A DNA stretch of 38,262 nucleotides from Novosphingobium sp. 18050 (lineage in GTDB: Bacteria; Pseudomonadota; Alphaproteobacteria; Sphingomonadales; Sphingomonadaceae): positions 1 to 38,262 of the forward strand of contig NZ_CACSJO010000034.1 of NCBI RefSeq assembly GCF_902706195.1, given 5' to 3'. Made by a program: the position numbers and the translations under genes. Below are positions 31,998-38,262 of this stretch, one piece after another (position 1 is the first letter of the stretch; each line of letters starts with the position of its first letter). The notes beneath the pieces are model-generated. The model did no database searches and had not been told where the DNA came from. It saw nothing but the letters and a program-made list of their open reading frames with translations.

Positions 31998-33823
31998 GCC
32001 TCCACCACCACCTGACCTGCGGCAAGGGAAACCTCCGACTTCGGCGCACTGGGGATTTCAGCGATGCCGGGTTCGGGAACGCGGAAGAACCTGGCAGCGT
32101 GCGCGCGGCTGCCGAGCGCCTCGCTTGACGTCACGCTGATCAGCCATGGCGAGGCGATGAGGCCCAAGATGATCGGCGAGAGCCACAGCGCGGTCACCGG
32201 ATCGAGCCATGCCGTGGCGGCCAGCGCCGCGCCCAGCAGCAGATGTTCGCGAAGATCGGGCAGGATCTCGCGCACGGTGATGCGGCGGGCGTCGCGGGCC
32301 TGGGTGTTCCAGCCTGCCGAGATGCCCAGCAAAAGGCCAAGCAGCGCCTTGGTCTGGGTGACCATGGTGATCGGGGCAAGCAGCATGCCCATCACGATCT
32401 CCAGCGGCACGGTGCGCAGGACCGCGCTTGCACCGCCGAAGCTGCGACGGCGCTCCTTGTCGGCCAGCATCCAGATCGTGCCCATCAGCTTGGGGCCGAA
32501 CAGCAGCACGACCGTCAGCGCCAGCACACTGGGCGGTGCAAGGGTGACGAAACCGCCGGTGTCGCGGGTGGCGACCTGGCCGATCATCGCCAGGATCAGC
32601 AGCAGCCAGCCCGGCGAGGTGAGATAGGCCGAAGCGCCGATCAGCAGGTGAAGGCGGCTGGTCCAGTGCAGGCCGGAGGCGCCCAGCAGTTGCAGGTGCT
32701 GCAGGTTGCCCTGCATCCAGCGCCGGTCGCGGATCGCCATGTCGACGATGGTCGGCGGGAATTCCTCGTAGCTGCCGCCGATCATCACCATGTGCACCGC
32801 CCAGCCACGCCGACGCAGCAGCGCCGATTCCAGCATGTCGTGGCTCAGGATGTGGCCGCCGAACGGGGCCTTGCCGGGCAGTTCGGGCAGACCGCAGGAA
32901 TCGGCGAAAGCGCGGGTGCGCACGATCGCATTGTGGCCCCAGAAGTTGGATTCCGCGCCCGACCACCACAGCAGTCCGGCGCTGGCGATAGGCCCGTAAG
33001 CCTCGCTGGCGAACTGCATCCAGCGCTGGAACAGGGTACGCGCATTGGTGATCATCGGCACCGTCTGCAGCAGGCCGATCGAAGGGCGTTCCTCCATGAT
33101 CGAGGCCATGCCGACGATGGTGTCGCCGCTCATCATCGAATCCGCGTCGAGGATCAGCATGCATTCGTAGGACGCGCCGAAGCGGCGGACCCATTCCGCG
33201 ATGTTGCCGGGCTTGCGGGCGGTATTCTGCTCGCGGCGGCGGTAATAGACCTTGATCGGCGCTTCGGCGGCAAGTTCGCGCCAGGCGGCTTCCTCGCGCT
33301 TGCCGTGGAAGGGGTTGGAATCGCTGAGGATGAAGAAGTCGATCCACGGCGCGCCGCCCGATGCGGCGATGGAACTGGCCATGGCGCGGGCCCGGGCGAA
33401 GACTTCCTCGACGCTTTCGTTGTAGACCGGCATCAGCACGGCGGTGCGGTGGCGCAGGCTGGACGCCGGGCTGGGCAATGCGGTGAAGCCCGGATGCTCG
33501 CCGGTGATGAGCTTGAGAAAACCGATGGTCGAAGTGACGAAGCCGAAGGCGATCCAGCAGAACAGCGGCACGAAGAACACCAGCAGCAGCATTTCGACCC
33601 AGTCGAGCCCGTCGCGCGACAGTTCCATGCGCACCGTGCTCGACGCGGCCAGCCCGATCACGGCGGTCAGCGCGATCAGCAGCATCCGCTTGACCAGCAT
33701 CCCGTGGGGACTGGTCAGCACTTCGATCGCGCCGGGAGGATTGCCGTAGAGGTTCTGCACCGGCATCACCAGCGGCGCTTCGGCAGGAAGCATGGGCGGC
33801 GCGGGCAGAACGGTCACGCTCAC
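31994..33823 (-). CDS. opgH: Glucan biosynthesis glucosyltransferase OpgH (MdoH)
   Basis: 609 residues from a GTG that overlaps the opgD stop by 4 nt (GTGA). OpgH makes the beta-1,2 glucan backbone of osmoregulated periplasmic glucans at the inner membrane. A family 2 glycosyltransferase domain is seen: VLMPVYNESVEEV, FILSDSNPF, LILDADSMMSGD, GGHILSHDMLE and RDRRWMQGNLQH (the R/QxxRW site). It is flanked by about two helices before and several after. Shorter than E. coli MdoH (about 850) but normal for alphaproteobacteria. Confidence 0.94.
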   Translation of the reverse strand: MSVTVLPAPPMLPAEAPLVMPVQNLYGNPPGAIEVLTSPHGMLVKRMLLIALTAVIGLAASSTVRMELSRDGLDWVEMLLLVFFVPLFCWIAFGFVTSTIGFLKLITGEHPGFTALPSPASSLRHRTAVLMPVYNESVEEVFARARAMASSIAASGGAPWIDFFILSDSNPFHGKREEAAWRELAAEAPIKVYYRRREQNTARKPGNIAEWVRRFGASYECMLILDADSMMSGDTIVGMASIMEERPSIGLLQTVPMITNARTLFQRWMQFASEAYGPIASAGLLWWSGAESNFWGHNAIVRTRAFADSCGLPELPGKAPFGGHILSHDMLESALLRRRGWAVHMVMIGGSYEEFPPTIVDMAIRDRRWMQGNLQHLQLLGASGLHWTSRLHLLIGASAYLTSPGWLLLILAMIGQVATRDTGGFVTLAPPSVLALTVVLLFGPKLMGTIWMLADKERRRSFGGASAVLRTVPLEIVMGMLLAPITMVTQTKALLGLLLGISAGWNTQARDARRITVREILPDLREHLLLGAALAATAWLDPVTALWLSPIILGLIASPWLISVTSSEALGSRAHAARFFRVPEPGIAEIPSAPKSEVSLAAGQVVVEA

Positions 33824-35346
33824 GATACGGCTCCGGTTTCCAGCGACTTTATCACGGTTTCGCTAAGCGCGGTATCGCCGCGTTTGAGGTAAAGGCGGAA
33901 AGCGGGCTGGGTCACGGCTGTGGTCCTCACGTCGATCATGACGCGCCAAAGCGCATCGGAGCGGGCCACGGGATAAGCGACGGCAGAGACGATTGCTCCC
34001 TTGGGCAGGTCGGTTTCGGGGGTAACGCCGCTTTCGCGCGTCAGCCCGGCAAGTGAAGGGCCTGCGAAATCGAAGACGAACTTGCGCACGCCCGCCATCG
34101 GCGGGGCTCCGGGAATGCCGCCGGGCCCTTCGAAGATATCGACGCAGCGCGAGGCGCGGTCGGCGGTCGGGTCGCTTGAGGACCACGTCAGGCGATAGGT
34201 GAAGTCGCGGCGCTCACCCGCCCTGGCGGGCTTGTCGCTGCGCCAGAACATGGCGATGTTGTCCATGGTCTCGCTGCTCGTGGGCATTTCGTAAAGGCAC
34301 ACCGCGCCCGCACCCCAATCGCCCTTGGGTTCTACCCAGAGCGAGGGGCGGCGGTCGTAGAAGACGCCGTCGTCCTGGTAATGGTCGAAAGCCTGGTCGC
34401 GCTGGAGCAGGCCGAAGCCCTTTGGCGATTTCGCCTGCATCGAATGAAGTTTGGCGACCGAGGGGTTTTCGAGCGGACGCCATACACGCTCGCCATTGCC
34501 GGCCCAGATCGCAAGGCCATCGGAATCGTGGATTTCGGGGCGCCAGTCCGGGCGGGCGGCGCGGTTCGACTGGTCGTACCAAAACATGCTGGACGCGGCG
34601 GCAAGGCCAAGCTGCTTGACCGCCTTGCGCAGGAACAGCGCGGCGGTGACATCTTGTACGGCGCTGTCCTTACCATTGCGGCAGTCGAAGGAATAGGCGC
34701 CCGCAAGGCTGGGGCCATCGAGCAGGGCATAGACGCGCACGCTGTCCGGCCCGGTCTGTTCGATCCAGAAATGGGTGAAGGCGGGGAATTCCTCGCCGGT
34801 GGGCAATCCGGTGTCGATGGCGATGGCGCGGGCGGAAAGGCCGTACTGGTCGCGCGATCCCGAGGAGCGGAAATAGCTGGCGCCCTGCCAGGCCAGCCAG
34901 TCGCTGCGCCCGGTGGCATCCATCACCCGGAAACCGACCGGGTCGGTGTTCTCGCTGGTGACGAACAGCCCGGCAGTGTCGATGATCTCGCGCGACTGCC
35001 CGTTTTCGAGCAGGGCGATGCGCACCGGCTTGGGGGCGGTGCCGCGCACGGCCGGAAACAGGCGAACATTGCCTGCAACGGTCTTGGCGTCACCGTAGGT
35101 CAGCTTTCCCGCAGCGTCGTAATCGGCGGCGGCGCGGGGCGAATCCGGGGTTTCGACGTAAGGCTTGCGGGCAAGGGCGCGGGCCTGAGCGATAAGGCTG
35201 TCCCACGAAAACGCCGCAGGCGGCCCCATGCGTCCGCCGGCCGCGGCGCCGCCCACTGCGGCATGCACACCGGCGGGCAGAGCACCTGCAGCGGCGCCCG
35301 TTGCTGCAAGCGCCGCGAAAAGCCTGACAGCCATGCGGCGCGACAT
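33820..35346 (-). CDS. opgD: Glucan biosynthesis protein OpgD/OpgG type (Tat-exported)
   Basis: About 508 residues from ATG 35346. An in-frame ATG at 35394 would add 16 residues but falls inside a repeat hairpin. The N-terminus SRRMAVRLFAALAATGAAAGALP looks like a twin-arginine signal, which points to OpgD rather than OpgG. The mature part has FSWDSLIAQARALARKPY, RDQYGLSARAIAIDTG, EEFPAFTHFWIEQ, PKGFGLLQRDQAFDHYQD and RPSLWVEPKGDWGAG, all family hallmarks. It acts in the periplasm on glucan backbone or branches. opgH follows with a 4-nt overlap. Confidence 0.92.
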   Translation of the reverse strand: MSRRMAVRLFAALAATGAAAGALPAGVHAAVGGAAAGGRMGPPAAFSWDSLIAQARALARKPYVETPDSPRAAADYDAAGKLTYGDAKTVAGNVRLFPAVRGTAPKPVRIALLENGQSREIIDTAGLFVTSENTDPVGFRVMDATGRSDWLAWQGASYFRSSGSRDQYGLSARAIAIDTGLPTGEEFPAFTHFWIEQTGPDSVRVYALLDGPSLAGAYSFDCRNGKDSAVQDVTAALFLRKAVKQLGLAAASSMFWYDQSNRAARPDWRPEIHDSDGLAIWAGNGERVWRPLENPSVAKLHSMQAKSPKGFGLLQRDQAFDHYQDDGVFYDRRPSLWVEPKGDWGAGAVCLYEMPTSSETMDNIAMFWRSDKPARAGERRDFTYRLTWSSSDPTADRASRCVDIFEGPGGIPGAPPMAGVRKFVFDFAGPSLAGLTRESGVTPETDLPKGAIVSAVAYPVARSDALWRVMIDVRTTAVTQPAFRLYLKRGDTALSETVIKSLETGAVS

Positions 35347-35384
35347 CTGCGCGTCGTTTATCAGAATGGATACCCTTTGTTGCC

Positions 35385-35487
35385 GCTTGGGCATGATCCG
35401 ATCATGCTGGACCGGATCATGCCCAAGCTATCTTTTGTTTTCCGCATTTTCCGAGTCATCAGGTGATCCCACCTGTCTCGAAAATGC
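35385..35487. repeat. Two-hairpin intergenic repeat element upstream of opgD
   Basis: The first part is a perfect 16-bp inverted repeat, GCTTGGGCATGATCCG (35385-35400) and its complement (35413-35428), with a 12-nt spacer that itself starts with another GATCATGC half. On the plus strand it is followed by a T-rich stretch (TATCTTTTGTTTT), like an intrinsic terminator. The second part is an imperfect inverted repeat running from GCATTTTCCGAG (35444) to CTCGAAAATGC (35487) around CAGGTGATCCCACCTG. No coding sense. Probably a small non-autonomous mobile repeat. Confidence 0.75.
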
Positions 35488-35558
35488 TCAAACTGCCGTG
35501 ATGCCGATACGCACGAGCAGCCCGATTGTTGCACGGGCGCTATGGCACCAGCGACCTT

Positions 35559-36764
35559 TCAGCGGCCTGACCGCTCCGCACCGCTCGTCGCGTCCCGCCA
35601 ACCGATGATCGCGCGGTCGCCCGGTTCGAGGTCGTTTGCGAAGACTTCTGTGCGCTTGCCGTCGCTGCCGCCGACCGTGACGTAGACTCGCCTCGGGTCG
35701 CCGCGCTCCAACACGTAAATGCGCGCGCGCCTGCGTTTCTGGCCCACGACCGGCTCGAAGGCGAGCGCGGCGTCGGGCACGAGCAGGACATTGTGGCGCT
35801 CAGGCAATTGGATCTCCACGGTGGCGGCCATGCCGGGGCGAACCTTGGGGTCGGGCCGCTCGATGGTGAAGACCGCGCGCGGCGGGGTGGTCTGCGGCGG
35901 GGGACTGACGCGCAGGAGAGTGAGAGTTGCCGACTGCGGCGTATCGGGCATCGCATCGAGGCGAACCTGAGCCAGCGTGCCGGCCTTGATCGGATTGGCC
36001 TGCTGGTTGGACAGCGGCACTTCGGTGGTCAGCGGAGCAATGCCTGCGGCGATGGTGAACAGCGGCTGGTGTTCGGTCACCGTCTGGCCCGGCTGGACAT
36101 GGCGCATGACCAGTACCCCCGAAATCGGCGCGCGTACTTCGGCGCCGGCCTTACGTTCCTGATCTTCCTTGAGTTGAAGCTTGGCAGCATGGGCTTCTGC
36201 ACGGGCTGCGGCGACGCCGAGATCGGCCCGGTGCGCGTCGGCCCTGGCACGCTCGATCTCGTTCAGTGCAGGCGCCCGCCCGCCCGAACGCTTCCACACG
36301 CTTTCGAAGCGGGCGAGGCGTGATCCGGTATCCTGAGCGGAGACTTGTGCGGCATCGAGCATGGCCTGGGCCGCTACCACGCGCGAATGGTCGATCTCGA
36401 CGGCGCTCGCCACCTCTCCGGCGTCGAGCTTTGCCAGCACTTCACCCTTTTGGACTTCGCCGTCGCTCTTACCCGAAATCCAGGTAACGCGCCCCGGAAG
36501 AAGGGCGGTGACCGTCACTTCGCCCGAGCCGCGCACCTGTCCGCGCTCGGATACCAGTGGAATCAGGTTCCCCCGCTCCACCGGCGCAGAATAATAAGGG
36601 GAATCCTCGCCCGTGACGAAGCGGACGAAGAACGTCAGCGTGCCGAGGGCCGCCAGGGCCAGCACCAGCAGGCTGAGCCAATGGCGCATGACGTGGCGAG
36701 GCGCGGCGCCCAGCAGGGTGTCGAGCGGGGAATGGGTTTCCTGTTCGGTCTCGGCGTCAGTCAC
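35559..36764 (-). CDS. HlyD/MacA-like periplasmic adaptor protein
   Basis: 401 residues from a GTG that overlaps the TolC-like stop by 8 nt. One membrane anchor (about 29-48), then a split biotinyl-lipoyl domain (PGRVTWISGKSDGEVQKGEVLAKLDAG and VRAPISGVLVMRHVQPGQTV). A helical hairpin (about 125-205) and a beta-barrel and membrane-proximal part complete it. Adaptors of this kind bridge an inner-membrane pump and an outer-membrane channel. Here the only neighbour is the TolC-like lipoprotein; no ABC, RND or MFS pump gene follows. Confidence 0.88.
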   Translation of the reverse strand: MTDAETEQETHSPLDTLLGAAPRHVMRHWLSLLVLALAALGTLTFFVRFVTGEDSPYYSAPVERGNLIPLVSERGQVRGSGEVTVTALLPGRVTWISGKSDGEVQKGEVLAKLDAGEVASAVEIDHSRVVAAQAMLDAAQVSAQDTGSRLARFESVWKRSGGRAPALNEIERARADAHRADLGVAAARAEAHAAKLQLKEDQERKAGAEVRAPISGVLVMRHVQPGQTVTEHQPLFTIAAGIAPLTTEVPLSNQQANPIKAGTLAQVRLDAMPDTPQSATLTLLRVSPPPQTTPPRAVFTIERPDPKVRPGMAATVEIQLPERHNVLLVPDAALAFEPVVGQKRRRARIYVLERGDPRRVYVTVGGSDGKRTEVFANDLEPGDRAIIGWRDATSGAERSGR

Positions 36765-37860
36765 AGGCGGCAGTCACCGTTATCGTTTCGGCCGTGGGCG
36801 CCGGGAAGGGGGCGACTACGGGCGCGAGTCCATCGCGTGCCCATGCCTCGTCCTGCCCGGACCACAAGTCCAGCGTTGCCGTCACCCGGCCAGCCCGCGC
36901 ATCGACAAGCGCAAGTTCGACTGCAGTGGAAGCGGCTTCCGCCACATAAAGCGTAGAGAACGGTCCGACTCCCTGGCGATAGGCTCCGCGTGCATCCCTG
37001 ACGGTGCGGCGCGCTTCCTGAAGCGCCTGTGCAAGGCGGGCCTCGCGTAGCACGTCGTCGGCCAGCGAAGCACGGCGCGGGTCTTCGGGCGGAGCGATGG
37101 CGAGCGGGTCGACCGGCGGATCGGGGATGGCGCCGGGCGAACCCAGCTTTTCGGCCAGAGCGTCAGGCTTGTCGCCGGCGAGGCGGGCGAGTTCGGCCAT
37201 GGCGCTGTCGAGACGGCCTTGCGCGAAGCCCAGCTCTCCCTGCGCGGTCTCATCCTGCGAGCGGGCGAGGGCGCCGTCGATAGCCGGTGCCAGCCCGGCC
37301 TCGCGGCGGAACTGCGCGACTTCTGCGTTATCTTTGTACTGGGAGCGCAGGGCGCTGCGCAGGGCAATGTCCTGTTGCAGGCGCCGGACCTCTACATAAG
37401 CAGATGCAATCTGCCGGGCGAGTCGCACGCGCCGGATGACGACCCGTTCGACCCTGTCATCCCGAAGCTGGGGATCGGGGCGGACGTTCTTGTCGCCCAG
37501 CAACCGGCCCAGCCTGGCACCAAGGCGCTTGGCATCTTCGGCGGTCTGAAGATCGTATTGGCTCAGGGCCGAGATGCGGCAGATCACGTCCTGGCTGGAA
37601 TCGAGCCCCTGCTGCACCAATGCCGCGAGAACCGGGTCCCCGGCTTCCTTCCACCATGCGGGCGCGGGAGGCGCAGGTGCTTCATCTGGCGCCGAAGCCG
37701 CTGCCGGCGAAGGCGTACTGGCAACGTCGCCGCCTGCGGCGGTGCATCCCGCACTTGCGAGAGTAAGGGCAAGCATAGCTGCCCTGCCCGAGCGGACGCC
37801 TGTTTTGAACCTGTTAGACACGTACAACGCGATAGCACCTGACTCTGGTGAAGCAATCAT
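36757..37860 (-). CDS. TolC/NodT-like outer-membrane efflux lipoprotein, short form
   Basis: 367 residues; typical members have about 450-480. The start ATG 37860 lacks a clear RBS; a GTG at 37821 would give a neater signal peptide. ALTLASAGC ends with the likely lipidated C39. APAWWKEAGDPVLAALVQQGLDSSQD is the family's start of the periplasmic helices, and long helices follow (IASAYVEVRRLQQDIALRS; the late RRTVRDARGAYRQGVGPFSTLYVAEAA). The stretches that normally form the two beta-hairpins of the outer-membrane barrel, including the RRPDI-x-AE segment, are not found. It may therefore not form a normal channel. Operon with the adaptor. Confidence 0.75.
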   Translation of the reverse strand: MIASPESGAIALYVSNRFKTGVRSGRAAMLALTLASAGCTAAGGDVASTPSPAAASAPDEAPAPPAPAWWKEAGDPVLAALVQQGLDSSQDVICRISALSQYDLQTAEDAKRLGARLGRLLGDKNVRPDPQLRDDRVERVVIRRVRLARQIASAYVEVRRLQQDIALRSALRSQYKDNAEVAQFRREAGLAPAIDGALARSQDETAQGELGFAQGRLDSAMAELARLAGDKPDALAEKLGSPGAIPDPPVDPLAIAPPEDPRRASLADDVLREARLAQALQEARRTVRDARGAYRQGVGPFSTLYVAEAASTAVELALVDARAGRVTATLDLWSGQDEAWARDGLAPVVAPFPAPTAETITVTAACD

Positions 37861-37876
37861 GCTGCGACAGCGAACG

Positions 37877-37889
37877 CACGCAATGCGTG
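37877..37889. promoter_or_regulatory. 13-bp palindrome upstream of the efflux operon (possible operator)
   Basis: CACGCAATGCGTG is a perfect palindrome around a central A, 16 nt upstream of the TolC-like ATG. Its position fits a repressor site such as a TetR- or MarR-type operator, but no regulator gene is in the window and no promoter elements are clear. Confidence 0.35.
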
Positions 37890-38000
37890 ACTGGCTGCAA
37901 GGAATCTTGCCCGAACATACATGAATCTGACAGCGGGGCTGGATCTTGGGCCGTCATTTGTTCGAGAAACGGCGCAAATCTGGGGTTGTGGGAGTTTCAT

Positions 38001-38051
38001 GAAGCTTTTTTGAAATAGAGTGTTGACCGAATCGAGGGTGGCTCTTAGAGG
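38001..38051 (+). promoter_or_regulatory. Probable rRNA operon promoter
   Basis: TTGACC (38023-38028), a 16-17 nt spacer and TTAGAG or TAGAGG (38045-38051) form a strong promoter. An A/T-rich stretch (GAAGCTTTTTTGAAATAG, 38001-38018) just upstream fits an UP element. It reads rightward out of the window. The gap from the TolC-like start at 37860 to here has no gene. Confidence 0.6.
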
Positions 38052-38262
38052 GCTGTTCACCGCAGCGGACCATCTGGTTGTTGCCGCGGTCGCCGACATT
38101 GGACGGGCATCTGGCTCTCTCCCTAATCGCAAGACGCGGGGGATGAGTGGTTGTCCGGGTTTTTTGTCTGGTTGTGCTTTTTGACATTGTAGGTTTTTGA
38201 TGAAGGGACATGTGGGCGACGGCGCCTGCTCCCGGGGCTTCAGGGCTCGGGGTGGCAGTATC
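38052..38262 (+). other. Leader of a probable rRNA operon with boxA antitermination signal
   Basis: This stretch has no coding sense and lies downstream of a strong promoter. TGCTTTTTGACA at 38175-38186 matches the rRNA boxA consensus (TGCTCTTTAACA in E. coli), which binds NusB-S10 to prevent early termination. The following T-rich and G-rich sequence resembles the pre-16S leader of sphingomonads. The 16S gene itself would start beyond the window, so the rRNA assignment is an inference. Confidence 0.65.

Noticed and set aside
32243..33892. Plus-strand open frame opposite opgH
   Set aside because: opgH carries clear glycosyltransferase motifs; this frame is its low-complexity mirror.
35346..35394. 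Extra 16 N-terminal residues of opgD
   Set aside because: They would start within the 16-bp inverted repeat and precede the twin-arginine-like signal; no RBS supports that start, though it cannot be fully excluded.
1..38262. CRISPR array, insertion sequence, integrase or phage genes
   Set aside because: No evenly spaced direct repeats, transposase, recombinase or phage structural motif was seen on either strand.

Overview
This window looks like chromosomal DNA of an alphaproteobacterium of the Sphingomonadaceae, probably Novosphingobium or a close relative. The reasons are very high GC, short gaps and many 1-8 nt gene overlaps, typically alphaproteobacterial families (DUF2093, DUF1289, MmcB, a PAS_5-like regulator), a GAAC-N7-GAAC LexA-type box, and a boxA-bearing leader at the right edge that looks like the start of an rRNA operon. 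The genus is inferred, not proven.

Positions 1-8300 hold mostly housekeeping genes. They are a truncated lipoprotein gene, an adenosine kinase-type PfkB kinase with two small downstream genes (DEDDh exonuclease-like and NIF3/CutA-like), purD with a small membrane-anchored protein, then xseA, a DUF2093 protein, an M23 peptidase and a phytase-like protein. A two-way terminator separates these from rpmB. Positions 8300-18912 hold tadA, RNase T2, nadC, a LytTR two-component pair, a DsbA-like oxidoreductase, an M48 protease with a repeat region, a PAS protein, an MFS transporter, a DUF2141 protein and a sterol-desaturase-family hydroxylase. Two related intergenic repeats (10365-10592 and 18962-19126), each bounded by inward-facing hairpins, lie in this part.

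Positions 19150-21740 carry a DEAD-box helicase with a long structured leader, a DUF1289 protein, mmcB behind a promoter whose spacer holds a LexA-type box, and tRNA-Arg(CCG). Immediately after the tRNA comes a compact cobalamin cluster (21778-31997). On the minus strand, one cobalamin riboswitch precedes btuB, a DUF1636 protein, cobT, a histidine phosphatase, cobS, cobC, cobD, cobQ and cobU, nearly all overlapping. cobB is divergent. These are the amidation, aminopropanol and nucleotide-loop steps plus corrinoid uptake. No corrin-ring genes and no cobalt-corrinoid adenosyltransferase are present here, so the cluster alone fits corrinoid salvage or late synthesis.

The right end holds opgD-opgH for periplasmic glucans, a two-hairpin repeat just upstream of opgD, and an operon pairing an unusually short TolC-like lipoprotein, which appears to lack both beta-barrel hairpins, with a MacA/HlyD-like adaptor and no inner-membrane pump. 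The last 260 bases look like an rRNA promoter and leader running out of the window.
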